A stretch of 64,000 nucleotides of DNA from Symsagittifera roscoffensis (lineage: Eukaryota > Xenacoelomorpha > Acoela > Convolutidae): NCBI RefSeq assembly GCF_963678635.1, contig NC_087071.1, positions 310,001-374,000 of the forward strand. The letters run 5' to 3'. Both the position numbers and the translations under genes were made by a program. The notes under the pieces were generated by a model. That model saw only the letters and a program-made list of their open reading frames with translations. It was not told the origin of the DNA and did no database searches. Positions 10,221 to 25,700 of the stretch are shown piece by piece (within the stretch, counting starts at the first letter, position 1; each line of letters starts with the position of its first letter).

Positions 10221-13200
10221 CTGAATCACAAACCATACAACCAAACATCACAACTTCACTCTCGCTATCTGCTCCGCATTCAGATACGCCACATACGACA
10301 GGGACAGGTCATTCGCTGAATCACAAACCATACAACCAAAAATCACAACTTCACACTCACCATCTGCTCCGCATTCAGATACGCCACATACGACAGGGAC
10401 AGGTCATTCGCTGAATCACAAACCATACAACCAAACATCACAACTTCACTCTCGCTATCTGCTCAGCAATCAGATACGCCACATACGACAGGGACAGGTC
10501 ATTCGCTGCAACACAAACCATACAACCAAACATCACAACTTCACTCTCGCTATCTGCTCCGCATTCAGATACGCCACATACGACAGGGACAGGTCATTCG
10601 CTGAATCACAAACCATACAACCAAACATCACAACTTCACACTCACCGTCTGCTCCGCATTCAGATACGCCACATACGACAGGGACAGGTCATTCGCTGAA
10701 TCACAAAGCATACAACCAAACATCACAACTTCACACTCACCATCTGCTCCGCATTCAGATACGCCACATACGACAGGGACAGGTCATTCGCTGCAACACA
10801 AACCATACAACCAAACATCACAACTTCACTCTCGCTATCTGCTCCGCATTCAGATACGCCACATACGACAGGGACAGGTCATTCGCTGAATCACAAACCA
10901 TACAACCAAACATCACAACTTCACTCTCGCTATCTGCTCCGCATTCAGATACGCCACATACGACAGGGACAGGTCATTCGCTGAATCACAAACCATACAA
11001 CCAAACATCACAACTTCACACTCACCATCTGCTCCGCATTCAGATACGCCACATACGACAGGGACAGGTCATTCGCTGAATCACAAACCATACAACCAAA
11101 CATCACAACTTCACTCTCGCTATCTGCTCAGCAATCAGATACGCCACATACGACAGGGACAGGTCATTCGCTGCAACACAAACCATACAACCAAACATCA
11201 CAACTTCACTCTCGCTATCTGCTCAGCAATCAGATACGCCACATACGACAGGGACAGGTCATTCGCTGCAACACAAACCATACAACCAAACATCACAACT
11301 TCACACTCACCATCTGCTCCGCATTCAGATACGCCACATACGACAGAGACAGGTCATTAGCTGCAACACAAACCATACAACCAAACATCACAACTTCACT
11401 CTCGCTATCTGCTCAGCAATCAGATACGCCACATACGACAGGGACAGGTCATTCGCTGCAACACAAACCATACAACCAAACATCACAACTTCACACTCAC
11501 CATCTGCTCCGCATTTAGATACGCCACATACGACAGGGACAAGTCATTCGCTGCAACACAAACCATACAACCAAACATCACAACTTCACTCTCGCTATCT
11601 GCTCAGCAATCAGATACGCCACATACGACAGGGACAGGTCATTCGCTGCAACACAAACCATACAACCAAACATCACAACTTCACTCTCGCTATCTGCTCA
11701 GCAATCAGATACGCCACATACGACAGGGACAGGTCATTCGCTGCAACACAAACCATACAACCAAACATCACAACTTCACACTCACCATCTGCTCCGCATT
11801 CAGATACGCCACATACGACAGGGACAGGTCATTCGCTGCAACACAAACCATACAACCAAACATCACAACTTCACTCTCGCTATCTGCTCAGCAATCAGAT
11901 ACGCCACATACGACAGGGACAGGTCATTCGCTGCAACACAAACCATACAACCAAACATCACAACTTCACTCTCGCTATCTGCTCAGCAATCAGATACGCC
12001 ACATACGACAGGGACAGGTCATTCGCTGCAACACAAACCATACATTCAAACATCACAACTTCACACTCACCATCTGCTCCGCATTCAGATACGCCCCATA
12101 CGACAGGGACAGGTCATTCGCTGCAACACAAACCATACAACCAAACATCACAACTTCACTCTCGCTATCTGCTTAGCAATCAGATACGCCACATACGACA
12201 GGGACAGGTCATTCGCTGCAACACAAACCATACAACCAAACATCACAACATCACTCTCGCTATCTGCTCAGCAATCAGATACGCCACATACGACAGGGAC
12301 AGGTCATTCGCTGCAACACAAACCATACAACCAAACATCACAACTTCACACTCACCATCTGCTCCGCATTCAGATACGCCACATACGACAGGGACAGGTC
12401 ATTCGCTGCAACACAAACCATACAACCAAACATCACAACTTCACTCTCGCTATCTGCTCAGCAATCAGATACGCCACATACGACAGGGACAGGTCATTCG
12501 CTGCAACACAAACCATACAACCAAACATCACAACTTCACACTCACCATCTGCTCCGCATTCAGATACGCCACATACGACAGGGTAGGTCATTCGCTGCAA
12601 CACAAACCATACAACCAAACATCACAACTTCACACTCACCATCTGCTCCGCATTCAGATACGCCACATACGACAGGGACAGGTCATTCGCTGCAACACAA
12701 ACCATACAACCAAACATCACAACTTCACACTCACCATCTGCTCCGCATTCAGATACGCCACATACGACAGGGACAGGTCATTCGCTGCAACACAAACCAT
12801 ACAACCAAACATCACAAATTCACACGCACCATCTGCTCCGCATTCAGATACGCCACATACGACAGGGACAGGTCATTCGCTGCAACACAAACCATACAAC
12901 CAAACATCACAACTTCACTCTCGCTATCTGCTCAGCAATCAGATACGCCACATACGACAGGGACAGGTCATTCGCTGCAACACAAACCATACAACCAAAC
13001 ATCACAACATCACTCTCGCTATCTGCTCAGCAATCAGATACGCCACATACGACAGGGACAGGTCATTCGCTGCAACACAAACCATACAACCAAACATCAC
13101 AACTTCACACTCACCATCTGCTCCGCATTCAGATACGCCACATACGACAGGGACAGGTCATTCGCTGCAACACAAACCATACAACCAAACATCACAAATT

Positions 13201-15860
13201 CACACTCACCATCTGCTCCGCATTCAGATACGCCACATACGACAGGGACAGGTCATTCGCTGCAACACAAACCATACAACCAAACATCACAACTTCACTC
13301 TCGCTATCTGCTCAGCAATCAGATACGCCACATACGACAGGGACAGGTCATTCGCTGCAACACAAACCATACAACCAAACATCACAACTTCACTCTCGCT
13401 ATCTGCTCAGCAATCAGATACGCCACATACGACAGGGACAGGTCATTCGCTGCAACACACACCATACAACCAAACATCACAACTTCACACTCGCCATCTG
13501 CTCCGCATTCAGATACGCGACATACAACAGGGTAGGTCATTCGCTGCAGCACAAACCATACGACCAATTATCACAACTTTACTCTCACCATCTGCTCCGC
13601 AATCAGATACGCCACATACGACAGGAACAGGTCATTCGCTGCAACACAAATCATACGACCAAACATCACAACTTAACACTCACCATCTGCTCCGCATTCA
13701 CAGACGCCACATACGACAGTGACAGGTCATTCGCTGCAACACAAACCATACAACCAAACATCACAACTTCACTCTCGCTATCTGCTCCGCATTCAGATAC
13801 GCCACCTACGACAGGGACAGGTCATTCGCTGCAACACAAACCATACAACCAAACATCACAACTTCACTCTCGCTATCTGCTCAGCAATCAGATACGCCAC
13901 ATACGACAGGGACAGGTCATTCGCTGCAACACAAACCATACAACCAGACATCACAACTTCACTCTCGCTATCTGCTCAGCAATCAGATACGCCACATACG
14001 ACAGGGACAGGTCATTCGCTGCAACACAAACCATACAACCAAACATCACAACTTCACTCTCGCTATCTGCTCAGCAATCAGATACGCCACATACGACAGG
14101 GACAGGTCATTCGCTGCAACACAAACCATACAACCAAACATCACAACTTCACACTCACCATCTGCTCCGCATTCAGATACGCCACATACGACAGGGACAG
14201 GTCATTCGCTGCAACACAAACCATACGACCAATTATCACAACCTCACTCTCACCATCTGCTCCGCAATTTGATACGCCACATACGACAGGGACAGGTCAT
14301 TCGCTGCAACACAAATCATACGACCAAACATCACAACTTAACACTCACCATCTGATCCGCATTCAGATACGCCACATACGACAGGGACAGGTCATTCGCT
14401 GCAACACAAACCATACAACCAAACATCACAACTTCACTCTCGCTATCTGCTCAGCAATCAGATACGCCACATACGACAGGGACAGGTCATTCGCTGCAAC
14501 ACAAACCATACAACCAAACATCACAACTTCACACTCACCATCTGCTCCGCATTCAGATACGCCACATACGACAGGGACAGGTCCTTCGCTGCAACACAAA
14601 CCATACGACCAATTATCACAACCTCACTCTCACCATCTGCTCCGCAATCAGATACGCCACATACGACAGGGACAGGTCATTCGCTGCAACACAAATCATA
14701 CGACCAAACATCACAACTTAACACTCACCATCTGATCCGCATTCAGATACGCCAGATACGACAGGGACAGGTCATTCGCTGCAACACAAACCATACAACC
14801 AAACATCACAACTTCACTCTCGCTATCTGCTCCGCATTCAGATATGCCACCTACGACAGGGACAGGTCATTCGCTGCAACACAAACCATACAACCAAACA
14901 TCACAACTTCACTCTCGCTATCTGCTCAGCAATCAGATACGCCACGAACGACAGGGACAGGTCATTCGCTGCAACACAAACCATACAACCAAACATCACA
15001 ACTTCACACTCACCATCTGCTCTGCATTCAGATACGCCACATACGACAGGAACAGGTCATTCGCTGCAACACAAACCATACAACCAAACATCACAACTCC
15101 ACACTCACCATCTGCTCCGCAATCAGATACGCCACATACGACAGGGACAGGTCATTCGCTGCAACACAAACCATACAACCAAACATCACAACTTCACTCT
15201 CGCTATCTGCTCCGCAATCAGATACGCCACATACGACAGGGACAGGTCATTCGCTGCAACACAAACCAACCATACAACCAAACATCACAACTTCACACTC
15301 ACCCTCTGATCCGCATTCAGATACGCCACATACGACAGGAACAGGTCATTCGCTGCAACACAAACCATACAACCAAACATCACAACATCACACTCACCAT
15401 TTGCTCCGCATTCAGATACGCCACATACGTCAGGGACAGGTCATTCGCTGCAACACAGACCATACAACCAAACATCACAACTTCACTCTCGCTATCTGCG
15501 CCGCATTTAGATACGCCACATACGACAGAGACAGGTCATTCGCTGCAACACAAACCATACAACCAAACATCACAATTTCACACTCACCATCTGCTCCGCA
15601 TTCAGATACGCCACATACGACAGAGACGGGTCATTCGCTGCAACACAAACCATACAACCAAACATCACAACTTCACTCTCGCTCTCTGCTCCCCATTCAG
15701 ATACGCCACATACGACAGAGACAGGTCATTCGCTGCAACACAAATCATACGACCAAACATCACAACTATATCTCACCATCTGCTCCGCATTCAGATACGC
15801 CAGATACGACAGAGACAGGTCATTCGCTGCTTCACAAACCATACAACCAAACATCACAAC

Positions 15861-16700
15861 TTCACATTCATCATCTGCTCCGCATTCAGATACGCCATAT
15901 ACGACAGGGACAGGTCTTTCGCTGCAACACAAACCATACAACCAACCATCACAACTTCACACTCACCATCTGCTCCGCATTCAGATACGCCACATACGAC
16001 AGGGACAGGTCATTCGCTGCTACACAAATCATCTAACCAAACATCACAACTTCACTCTCACAATCTGGTCCGCATTCAGATACGCCACATAAGACAGGGA
16101 CAGGTCATTCGCTGCAACACAAACCATACAACCAAACATCACAACTTCACACTCACCATCTGCTCCGCATTCAGATACGCCACATACGACAGGGACGGGT
16201 CATTCGCTGCAACACAAACCATACAACCAAACATCACAACTTCACTCTCACAATCTGGTCCGCATTCAGATACGCCACATAAGACAGGGACAGGTCATTC
16301 GCTGCAACACAAACCATACAACCAAACATCACAACTTCACACTCACCATCTGCTCCGCATTCAGATACGCCACATACGACAGGGACGGGTCATTCGCTGC
16401 AACACAAACCATACAACCAAACATTACAACTTCACTCTCGCTATCTGCTCCGCATTCAGATACGCCACATACGACAGAGACAGGTCATTCGCTGCAACAC
16501 AAATCATACGACCAAACATCACAACTATACTCTCACCATCTGCTCCGCATTCAGATACGCCAGATACGACAGGGATAGGTCATTCGCTGCTTCACAAACC
16601 ATACAACCAAACATCACAACTTCACATTCATCATCTGCTCCGCATTCAGATACGCCATATACGACAGGGACAGGTCTTTCGCTGCAACACAAACCATACA
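15861..16700 (-). repeat. 760-bp (8 x 95) duplication in the 95-bp array
   Basis: The variant TTCACATTCATCATCTGC followed by CGCCATATACGACAGGGACA and GGTCTTTCGCTGC appears at 15861 and again at 16621, exactly 760 bp apart. Neighbouring variant units are also shared. Confidence 0.75.
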
Positions 16701-19700
16701 ACCAACCATCACAACTTCACACTCACCATCTGCTCCGCATTCAGATACGCCACATACGACAGGGACAGGTCATTCGCTGCTACACAAATCATCTAACCAA
16801 ACATCACAACTTCACTCTCACAATCTGGTCCGCATTCAGATACGCCACATAAGACAGGGACAGGTCATTCGCTGCAACACAAACCATACAACCAAACATC
16901 ACAACTTCACACTCACCATCTGCTCCGCATTCAGATACGCCACATACGACAGGGACGGGTCATTCGCTGCAACACAAACCATACAACCAAACATTACAAC
17001 TTCACTCTCGCTATCTGCTCCGCATTCAGATACGCCACATACGACAGAGACAGGTCATTCGCTGCAACACAAATCATACGACCAAACATCACAACTATAC
17101 TCTCACCATCTGCTCCGCATTCAGATACGCCAGATACGACAGGGATAGGTCATTCGCTGCTTCACAAACCATACAACCAAACATCACAACTTCGCACTCA
17201 CCATATGCTCCGAAATCAGATACGCCACATACGACAGGACAGGTCATTCGCTGCTACACAAATCATCTAACCAAACATCACAGCTTCACTCTCACAATCT
17301 GGTCCGCATTCAGATACGCCACATACGACAGGGACAGGTCATTCGCTGCTACACAAATCATCTAACCAAACATCAGAACTTCACTCTCACAATCTGGTCC
17401 GCATTCAGATACGCCACATAAGTTAGGGACATGTCATTCGCTGCAACACAAACCATACAACCAAACATCACAACTTCACACTCACCATCTGCTCCGCATT
17501 CAGATACGCCACATACGACAGGGACGGGTCATTCGCTGCAACACAAACCATACAACCAAACATCACAACTTCACTCTCGCTATCTGCTCCGCATTCAGAT
17601 ACGCCACATACGACAGAGACAGGTCATTCGCTGCAACACAAATCATACGACCAAACATCACAACTTAACACTCACCATCTGATCCGCATTCAGATACGCC
17701 ACATACGACAGGGACATGTCATTCGCTGCAACACAAACCATACAACCAAACATCACAACTTCACTCTCGCTATCTGCTCCGCATTCAGATATGCCACCTA
17801 CGACAGGGACAGGTCATTCGCTGCAACACAAACCATACAACCAAACATCACAACTTCACTCTCGCTATCTGCTCCGCATTCAGATACGCCACATACGACA
17901 GAGACAGGTCATTCGCTGCAACACAAATCATACGACCAAACATCACAACTATACTCTCACCATCTGCTCCGCATTCAGATACGCCAGATACGACAGGGAC
18001 AGGTCATTCGCTGCTACACAAATCATCTAACCAAACATCACAACTTCACTCTCGCTATCTGCTCCGCATTCAGATACGCCACATACGACAGAGACAGGTC
18101 ATTCGCTGCTACACAAATCATCTAACCAAACATCAGAACTTCACTCTCACAATCTGGTCCGCATTCAGATACGCCACATAAGTTAGGGACATGTCATTCG
18201 CTGCAACACAAACCATACAACCAAACATCACAACTTCACACTCACCATCTGCTCCGCATTCAGATACGCCACATACGACAGGGACGGGTCATTCGCTGCA
18301 ACACAAACCATACAACCAAACATCACAACTTCACTCTCGCTATCTGCTCCGCATTCAGATACGCCACATACGACAGAGACAGGTCATTCGCTGCAACACA
18401 AATCATACGACCAAACATCACAACTATACTCTCACCATCTGCTCCGCATTCAGATACGCCAGATACGACAGGGACAGGTCAATCGCTGCAACACAAACCA
18501 TACAACCAAATATCACAACTTCACACTCACCATCTGCTCCGCATTCAGATACGCCACATACGACAGGGACAGGTCAATCGCTGCAGCACAAACCATACAA
18601 CCAAACATCACAACTTCACACTCACCATCTGCTCCGCATTCAGATACGCCACATACGACAGGGACAGGTCATTCGCTGCTACACAAATCATCTAACTAAA
18701 CATCACAACTTCACTCTCACAATCTGGTCCGCATTCAGATACGCCACATAAGACAGGGACAGGTCATTCGCTGCAACACAAACCATACAACCAAACATCA
18801 CAACTTCACACTCACCATCTGCTCCGCATTCAGATACGCCACATACGACGGGGACGGGCCATTCGCTGCAACACAAACCATACAACCAAACATCACTACT
18901 TCACTCTCGCTATCTGCTCCGCATTCAGATACGCCACATACGACAGAGACAGGTCATTCGTTGCAACACAAATCATACAACCAAAAATCACAACTATACT
19001 CTCACCATCTGCTCCGCATTCAGATACGCCAGATACGACAGGGACAGGTCATTCGCTGCTTCACAAACCATACAACCAAACATCACAACTTCGCACTCAC
19101 CATATGCTCCGCAATCAGATATGCCACATACGACAGGACAGGTCATTCGCTGCTACACAAATCATCTAACCAAACATCACAACTTCACTCTCACCATCAG
19201 CTCCGCATTCAGATACGCCACATACGACAGGGATAGGTCAATCGCTGCAACACAAACCATACAACCAAACATCACAACTTCACACTCACCATCTGCTCCG
19301 CATTCAGATACGCCACATACGACAGGGACAGGTCATTCGCTGCTACACAAATCATCTAACCAACTATCACAACTATACTCTCATTATCTGCTCCGCATTC
19401 AGATACGCCACATACGACAGGGACAGGTCATTCGCTGCTTCACAAACCATACAACCAAACATCACAACTTCGCACTCACCATAAGCTCCGCAATCAGATA
19501 TGCCACATACGACAGGACAGGTCATTCGCTGCTACACAAATCATCTAACCAAACATCACAACTTCACTCTCACCATCAGCTCCGCATTCAGATACGCCAC
19601 ATACGACAGGGATAGGTCAATCGCTGCAACACAAACCATACAACCAAACATCACAACTTCACACTCACCATCTGCTCCGCATTCAGATACGCCACATACG

Positions 19701-22700
19701 ACAGGGACAGGTCATTCGCTGCTACACAAATCATCTAACCAACTATCACAACTATACTCTCATTATCTGCTCCGCATTCAGATACGCCACATACGACAGG
19801 GACAGGTCAATCGCTGCAACACAAACCATACAACCAAACATCACAACTTCACACTCACCATCTGCTCCGCATTCAGATACGCCAGATACGACAGGGACAG
19901 GTCATTCGCTGCTTCACAAACCATACAACCAAACATCACAACTTCGCACTCACCATATGCTCCGCAATCAGATATGCCACATACGACAGGACAGGTCATT
20001 CGCTGCTACACAAATCATCTAACAAACATCACAATTTCACTCTCACCATCAGCTCCGCATTCAGATACGCCACATACGACAGGGACAGTTCAATCGCTGC
20101 AACACAAACCATACAACCAAACATCACAACTTCACACTCACCATCTGCTCCGCATTCAGATACGCCATATACGACAGGGACAGGTCATTCGCTGCTACAC
20201 AAATCATCTAACCAATTATCACAACTATACTCTCATTATCTGCTCCGCATTCAGATACTCCACATACGACAGGGACAGGTCAATCGCTGCAACACAAACC
20301 ATACAACCAAACATCACAACTTCACACTCACCATCTGCTCCGCATTCAGATACGCCACATACGACAGGGACAGGTCATTCATTTGCTGCTACACAAATCA
20401 TCTAACCAAACATCACAACTTTACTCTCACAATCTGGTCCTCATTCAGATACGCCACATAAGACAGGGACAGGTCATTCGCTGCAACACAAACCATACAA
20501 CCAAACATCACAACTTCACACTCACCATCTGCTCCGCATTCAGATACGCCACATACGACAGGGACGGGTCATTCGCTGCAACACAAACCATACAACCAAA
20601 CATCACAACTTCACTCTCGCTATCTGCTCCGCATTCAGATACGCCACATACGACAGAGACAGGTCATTCGCTGCAACACAAATCATACTACCAAATGTCA
20701 CAACTATACTCTCACCATCTGCTCCCCGTTCAGATACGCCAGATACGACAGGGACAGGTCATTCGCTGCTTCACAAACCATACAACCAAACATCACAACT
20801 TCGCACTCACCATCTGCTCCGCAATCAGATACGCCACATACGACAGACAGGTCATTCGCTGCTACACAAATCATCTAACCAAACATCACAACTTCACTCT
20901 CAGCATCTGCTCCGCTTTCAGATACGCCACATACGACAAGGACACGTCATTCGCTGCTACACAAATCATCTAACCAAACATCACAACTTCACTCTCACAA
21001 TCTGGTCCGCATTCGGATACGCCACATAAGACAGGGACAGGTCATTCGCTGCAACACAAACCATACAACCAAACATCACAACTTCACACTCACGATCTGC
21101 TCCGCATTCAGATACGCCACATACGACAGGGACGGGTCATTCGCTGCAACACAAACCATACAACCAAACATCACAACTTCACTCTCGCTATCTGCTCCGC
21201 ATTCTGATACGCCACATACGACAGAGACAGGTCATTCGCTGCAACACAAATCATACGACCAAACATCTCAACTATACTCTCACCATCTGCTCCCCATTCA
21301 GATACGCCAGATACGACAGGGACAGGTCATTCGCTGCTTCACAAACCATACAATCAAACATCACAACTTCTCACTCACCATCTGCTCCGCAATCAGATAC
21401 GCCACATACGACAGACAGGTCATTTGCTGCAACACAAACCATACAACCAAACATCAAAGCTTCACTCTCACCATCTGCTCCGCATTCAGATACGCCACAT
21501 ACGACAGGGACAGGTCACTCGCTGCAACACAAATCATACAACCAATTATCACAACTTTACTCTGACCATCTGCTCCGCAATCAGATACGCCACATACGAC
21601 AGGGACAGGTAATTCGCTGCAACACAAACCATACAACCAAACATCACAACATCACTCTCGCTATCTGCTCCGCAATCAGATACGCCACATACGACAGGGA
21701 CAGGTCATTCGCTGCAACACAAACCATACAACGAAACATCACAACTTCAGACTCACCATCTGCTCCGCATTTAGATACCCCACATACGACAGGAAGAGGT
21801 CATTCGCTGCAACACAAACCATACAACCAAACATCAGAACTTCATACTCACCATCTGCTCCGCATTCAGATACGCCACATACGACAGAGACAGGTCATTC
21901 GCTGCAACACAAACCATACAACCAAACATCACAACTTCACACTCACCATTTGCTCCGCATTCAGATACGCCACATACGACAGGGACAGGTCATTCGCTGC
22001 AACACAAACCATACAACCAAACATCACAACTTCACTCTCGCTATCTGCGTCGCATTCAGATACGCCACATACGACAGAGACAGGTCATTCGCTGCAACAC
22101 AAATCATACGACCAATTATCACAACTATACTCTCACCATCTGCTCCGCATTCAGATACGCCACATACGACAGGGACAGGTCATTCGCTGCTACACAAATC
22201 ATCTAACCAAACATCACAACTTCACTCTCACAATCTGGTCCGCATTCAGATACGCCACATAAGACAGGGACAGGTCATTCGCTGCAACACAAACCATACA
22301 ACCAAACATCACAACTTCACACTCACCATCTGCTCCGCATTCAGATACGCCACATACGACAGGGACGGGTCATTCGCTGCAACACAAACCATAAAACCAA
22401 ACATCACAAATTCACTCTCGCTATCTGCTCCGCATTCAGATACGCCACATACGACAGAGACAGGTCATTCGCTGCAACACAAATCATACGACCAATTATC
22501 ACAACTATACTCTCACCATCTGCTCCGCATTCAGATACGCCAGATACGACAGGGACAGGTCATTCGCTGCTTCACAAACCATACAACCAAACATCACAAC
22601 TTCTCACTCACCATCTGCTCCGCATTCAGATACGCCACATACGACAGGGACAGGTCATTCGCTGCAACACAAACCATACAACCAAACATCACAACTTCGC

Positions 22701-25700
22701 ACTCACCATATGATCCGCAATCAGATACACCACATACGACAGGGACATGTCATTCGCTGCTACACAAATCATCTAACCAAACACCACAACTTCACTCTCA
22801 GCATCTGCTCCGCATTCAGATACGCCACATACGACAGGGACAGGTCATTCGCTGCAACACAAACCATACAACCAAACATCACAGCTTCACTCTCACCATC
22901 TGCTCCGCATTCAGATACGCCACATACGACAGGGACAGGTCATTCGCTGCAACAAAAATCATCCAACCAAACATCACAATTCACTCTCACCATCTGCTCC
23001 GCATTCAGATACGCAACATACGACAGGGACAGGTCATTCGCTGCAACACAAATCATCCAACCAAACATCACATTTTCACACTCATCATCTGCTCCGCATT
23101 CAGATACGCCACATACGACAGGGACAGGTCATTCGCTGCTACACAAATCTTCTAACCAAACATCACAACTTCACTCTCACCATCTGCTCCGCATTCAGAT
23201 ACGCCACATACGACAGGGACAGGTCATTCGCTGCAACACAAATCATCCAACCAAACATCACAACTTCACTCTCAACATCTGCTCCGCATTCAGATACGCG
23301 ACATACGACAGGGACAGGTCATTCGCAGCAACACAAACCATACAACCAAACATCACAACTTCACTCTCGCCATCTGCTCCGCACTCGGAAACGCCACATA
23401 CGACAGGGACAGGTCATTCGCTGCAAAACAAATCATCCAACCAAAAATCACAACTTCACTCTCACCATCTGCTCCGCATTCAGATACGCCACATACGACT
23501 GGGACAGGTCATTCGCTGCAACACAAATCATCCAACCAAACATCACAACTTCACTCCCACCATCTGCTCCGCATTCAGATACGCCACATACGACAGGGAC
23601 AGGTCATCCGCTGCAACACAAATCATACAACCACCACAACACAACTTCACTCTCACCATCTGCTCCGCATTCAGATACACCTTATATGACGGGGCCAGGT
23701 CATTCCCTGCAACACAAATCATACAACCAAACACCACAATTTCATTATCACCATCTGCTCCGTACTCAGATACGCCACATACGACAGGGACAGGTCATTC
23801 GCTGCAACCCAAATCATCCAACCAAACATCACAACTTCACTCTCACCTTCTGCTCCGTATTCAGCTACGCCACATACGACAGGGACAGGTCATTCGCTGT
23901 AACAACAATCTTAGAACCAAACATCACAACTTCACTCTCATCATCTACTCCGCATTCAGATACGACAGATACGATAGGGACATGTCATTCGCTGCAACAC
24001 AAATCATCCAACCAGACATCACTACTTCACTCTCCCCATCTGCTCCGCATTCAGATACGCCACATACGACAGGGACAGGTCATTCGCTGCAACAAAAATC
24101 ATCCAACCAAACACAACAACTTCACTCTCACCATCTGCTCCGCATTCAGATACGCAACATACGACAGGGACAGGTCATTCGCTGCAACACAAATCATCCA
24201 ACCAAACATCACATTTTCACACTCATCATCTGCTCCGCATTCAGATATGCCACATACGACAGGGACAGGTCATTCGCTGCAACACAAATCATCCAACCAA
24301 ACATCACAACTTCACTCTCAACATCTGCTCCGCATTCAGATACGCGAAATACGACAGGGACAGGTCATTCGCTGCAACACAAACCATACAACCAAACATC
24401 ACAACTTCACTCTCGCCATCTGCTCCGCACTCGGAAACGCCACATACGACAGGGACAGGTCATTCGCTGCTACACAAATCTTCTAACCAAACATCACAAC
24501 TTCACTCTCACCATCTGCTCCGCATTCAGATACGCCACATACGACAGGGACAGGTCATTCGCTGCAACACAAATCATCCAACCAAACATCACAACTTCAC
24601 TCTCAACATCTGCTCCGCATTCAGATACGCGACATACGACAGGGACAGGTCATTCGCTGCAACACAAACCATACAACCAAACATCACAACTTCACTCTCG
24701 CCATCTGCTCCGCACTCGGAAACGCCACATACGTTAGGGACAGGTCATTCGCTGCAAAACAAATCATCCAACCAAAAATCACAACTTCACTCTCACCATC
24801 TGCTCCGCATTCAGATACGCCACATACGACTGGTACAGGTCATTCGCTGCAACACAAATCATCCACCCAAACATCACAACTTCACTCTCACCATCTGCTC
24901 CGCATTCAGATACACCTTATACGACGGGGCCAGGTCATTCCCTGCAACACAAATCATACAACCGAACACCACAACTTCATTATCACCATCTGCTCCGCAT
25001 TCAGATACGCCACATACGACAGGGACAGGTCATTCGCTGCAACCCAAATCATCCAACCAAACATCACAACTTCACTCTCACCTTCTGCTCCGTATTCAGC
25101 TACGCCACATACGACAGGGACAGGTCATTCGCTGCAACAACAATCTTAGAACCAAACATCACAACTTCACTCTCATCATCTGCTCCGCATTCAGATACGC
25201 CAGATACGATAGGGACATTTCTTTCGCTGCAACACAAATCATCCAACCAGACATCACTACTTCACTCTCCCCATCTGCTCCGCATTCAGATACGCCACAT
25301 ACGACAGGGACAAGTCATTCGCTGCAACACAAACTATACAACCAAACATCACAACTTCACTCTCACCATCTGCTCCGCATTCATATACGCCACATACGAC
25401 AGGGACAGGTCAATCGCTGCAACACAAACCATACAACTAAACATCACATTTCCACTCTCACCATCTGCTCCGCATCAGATACGCCACATACGACAGGGAC
25501 AGGTCATTCGCTGCAACACAAATCATCCAACCAAACATCAAACTTCACTCTGACCATCTGCTCCGCATTCAGATACGCCACATACAACAGGTACAGGTAA
25601 TTCGCTGCAACACAAATCATACAAACAAACATCACAACTTCACTCTCACCATCTGCTCCGCATTCAGATACGCCACATACGACAAGGACACGTCATTCGC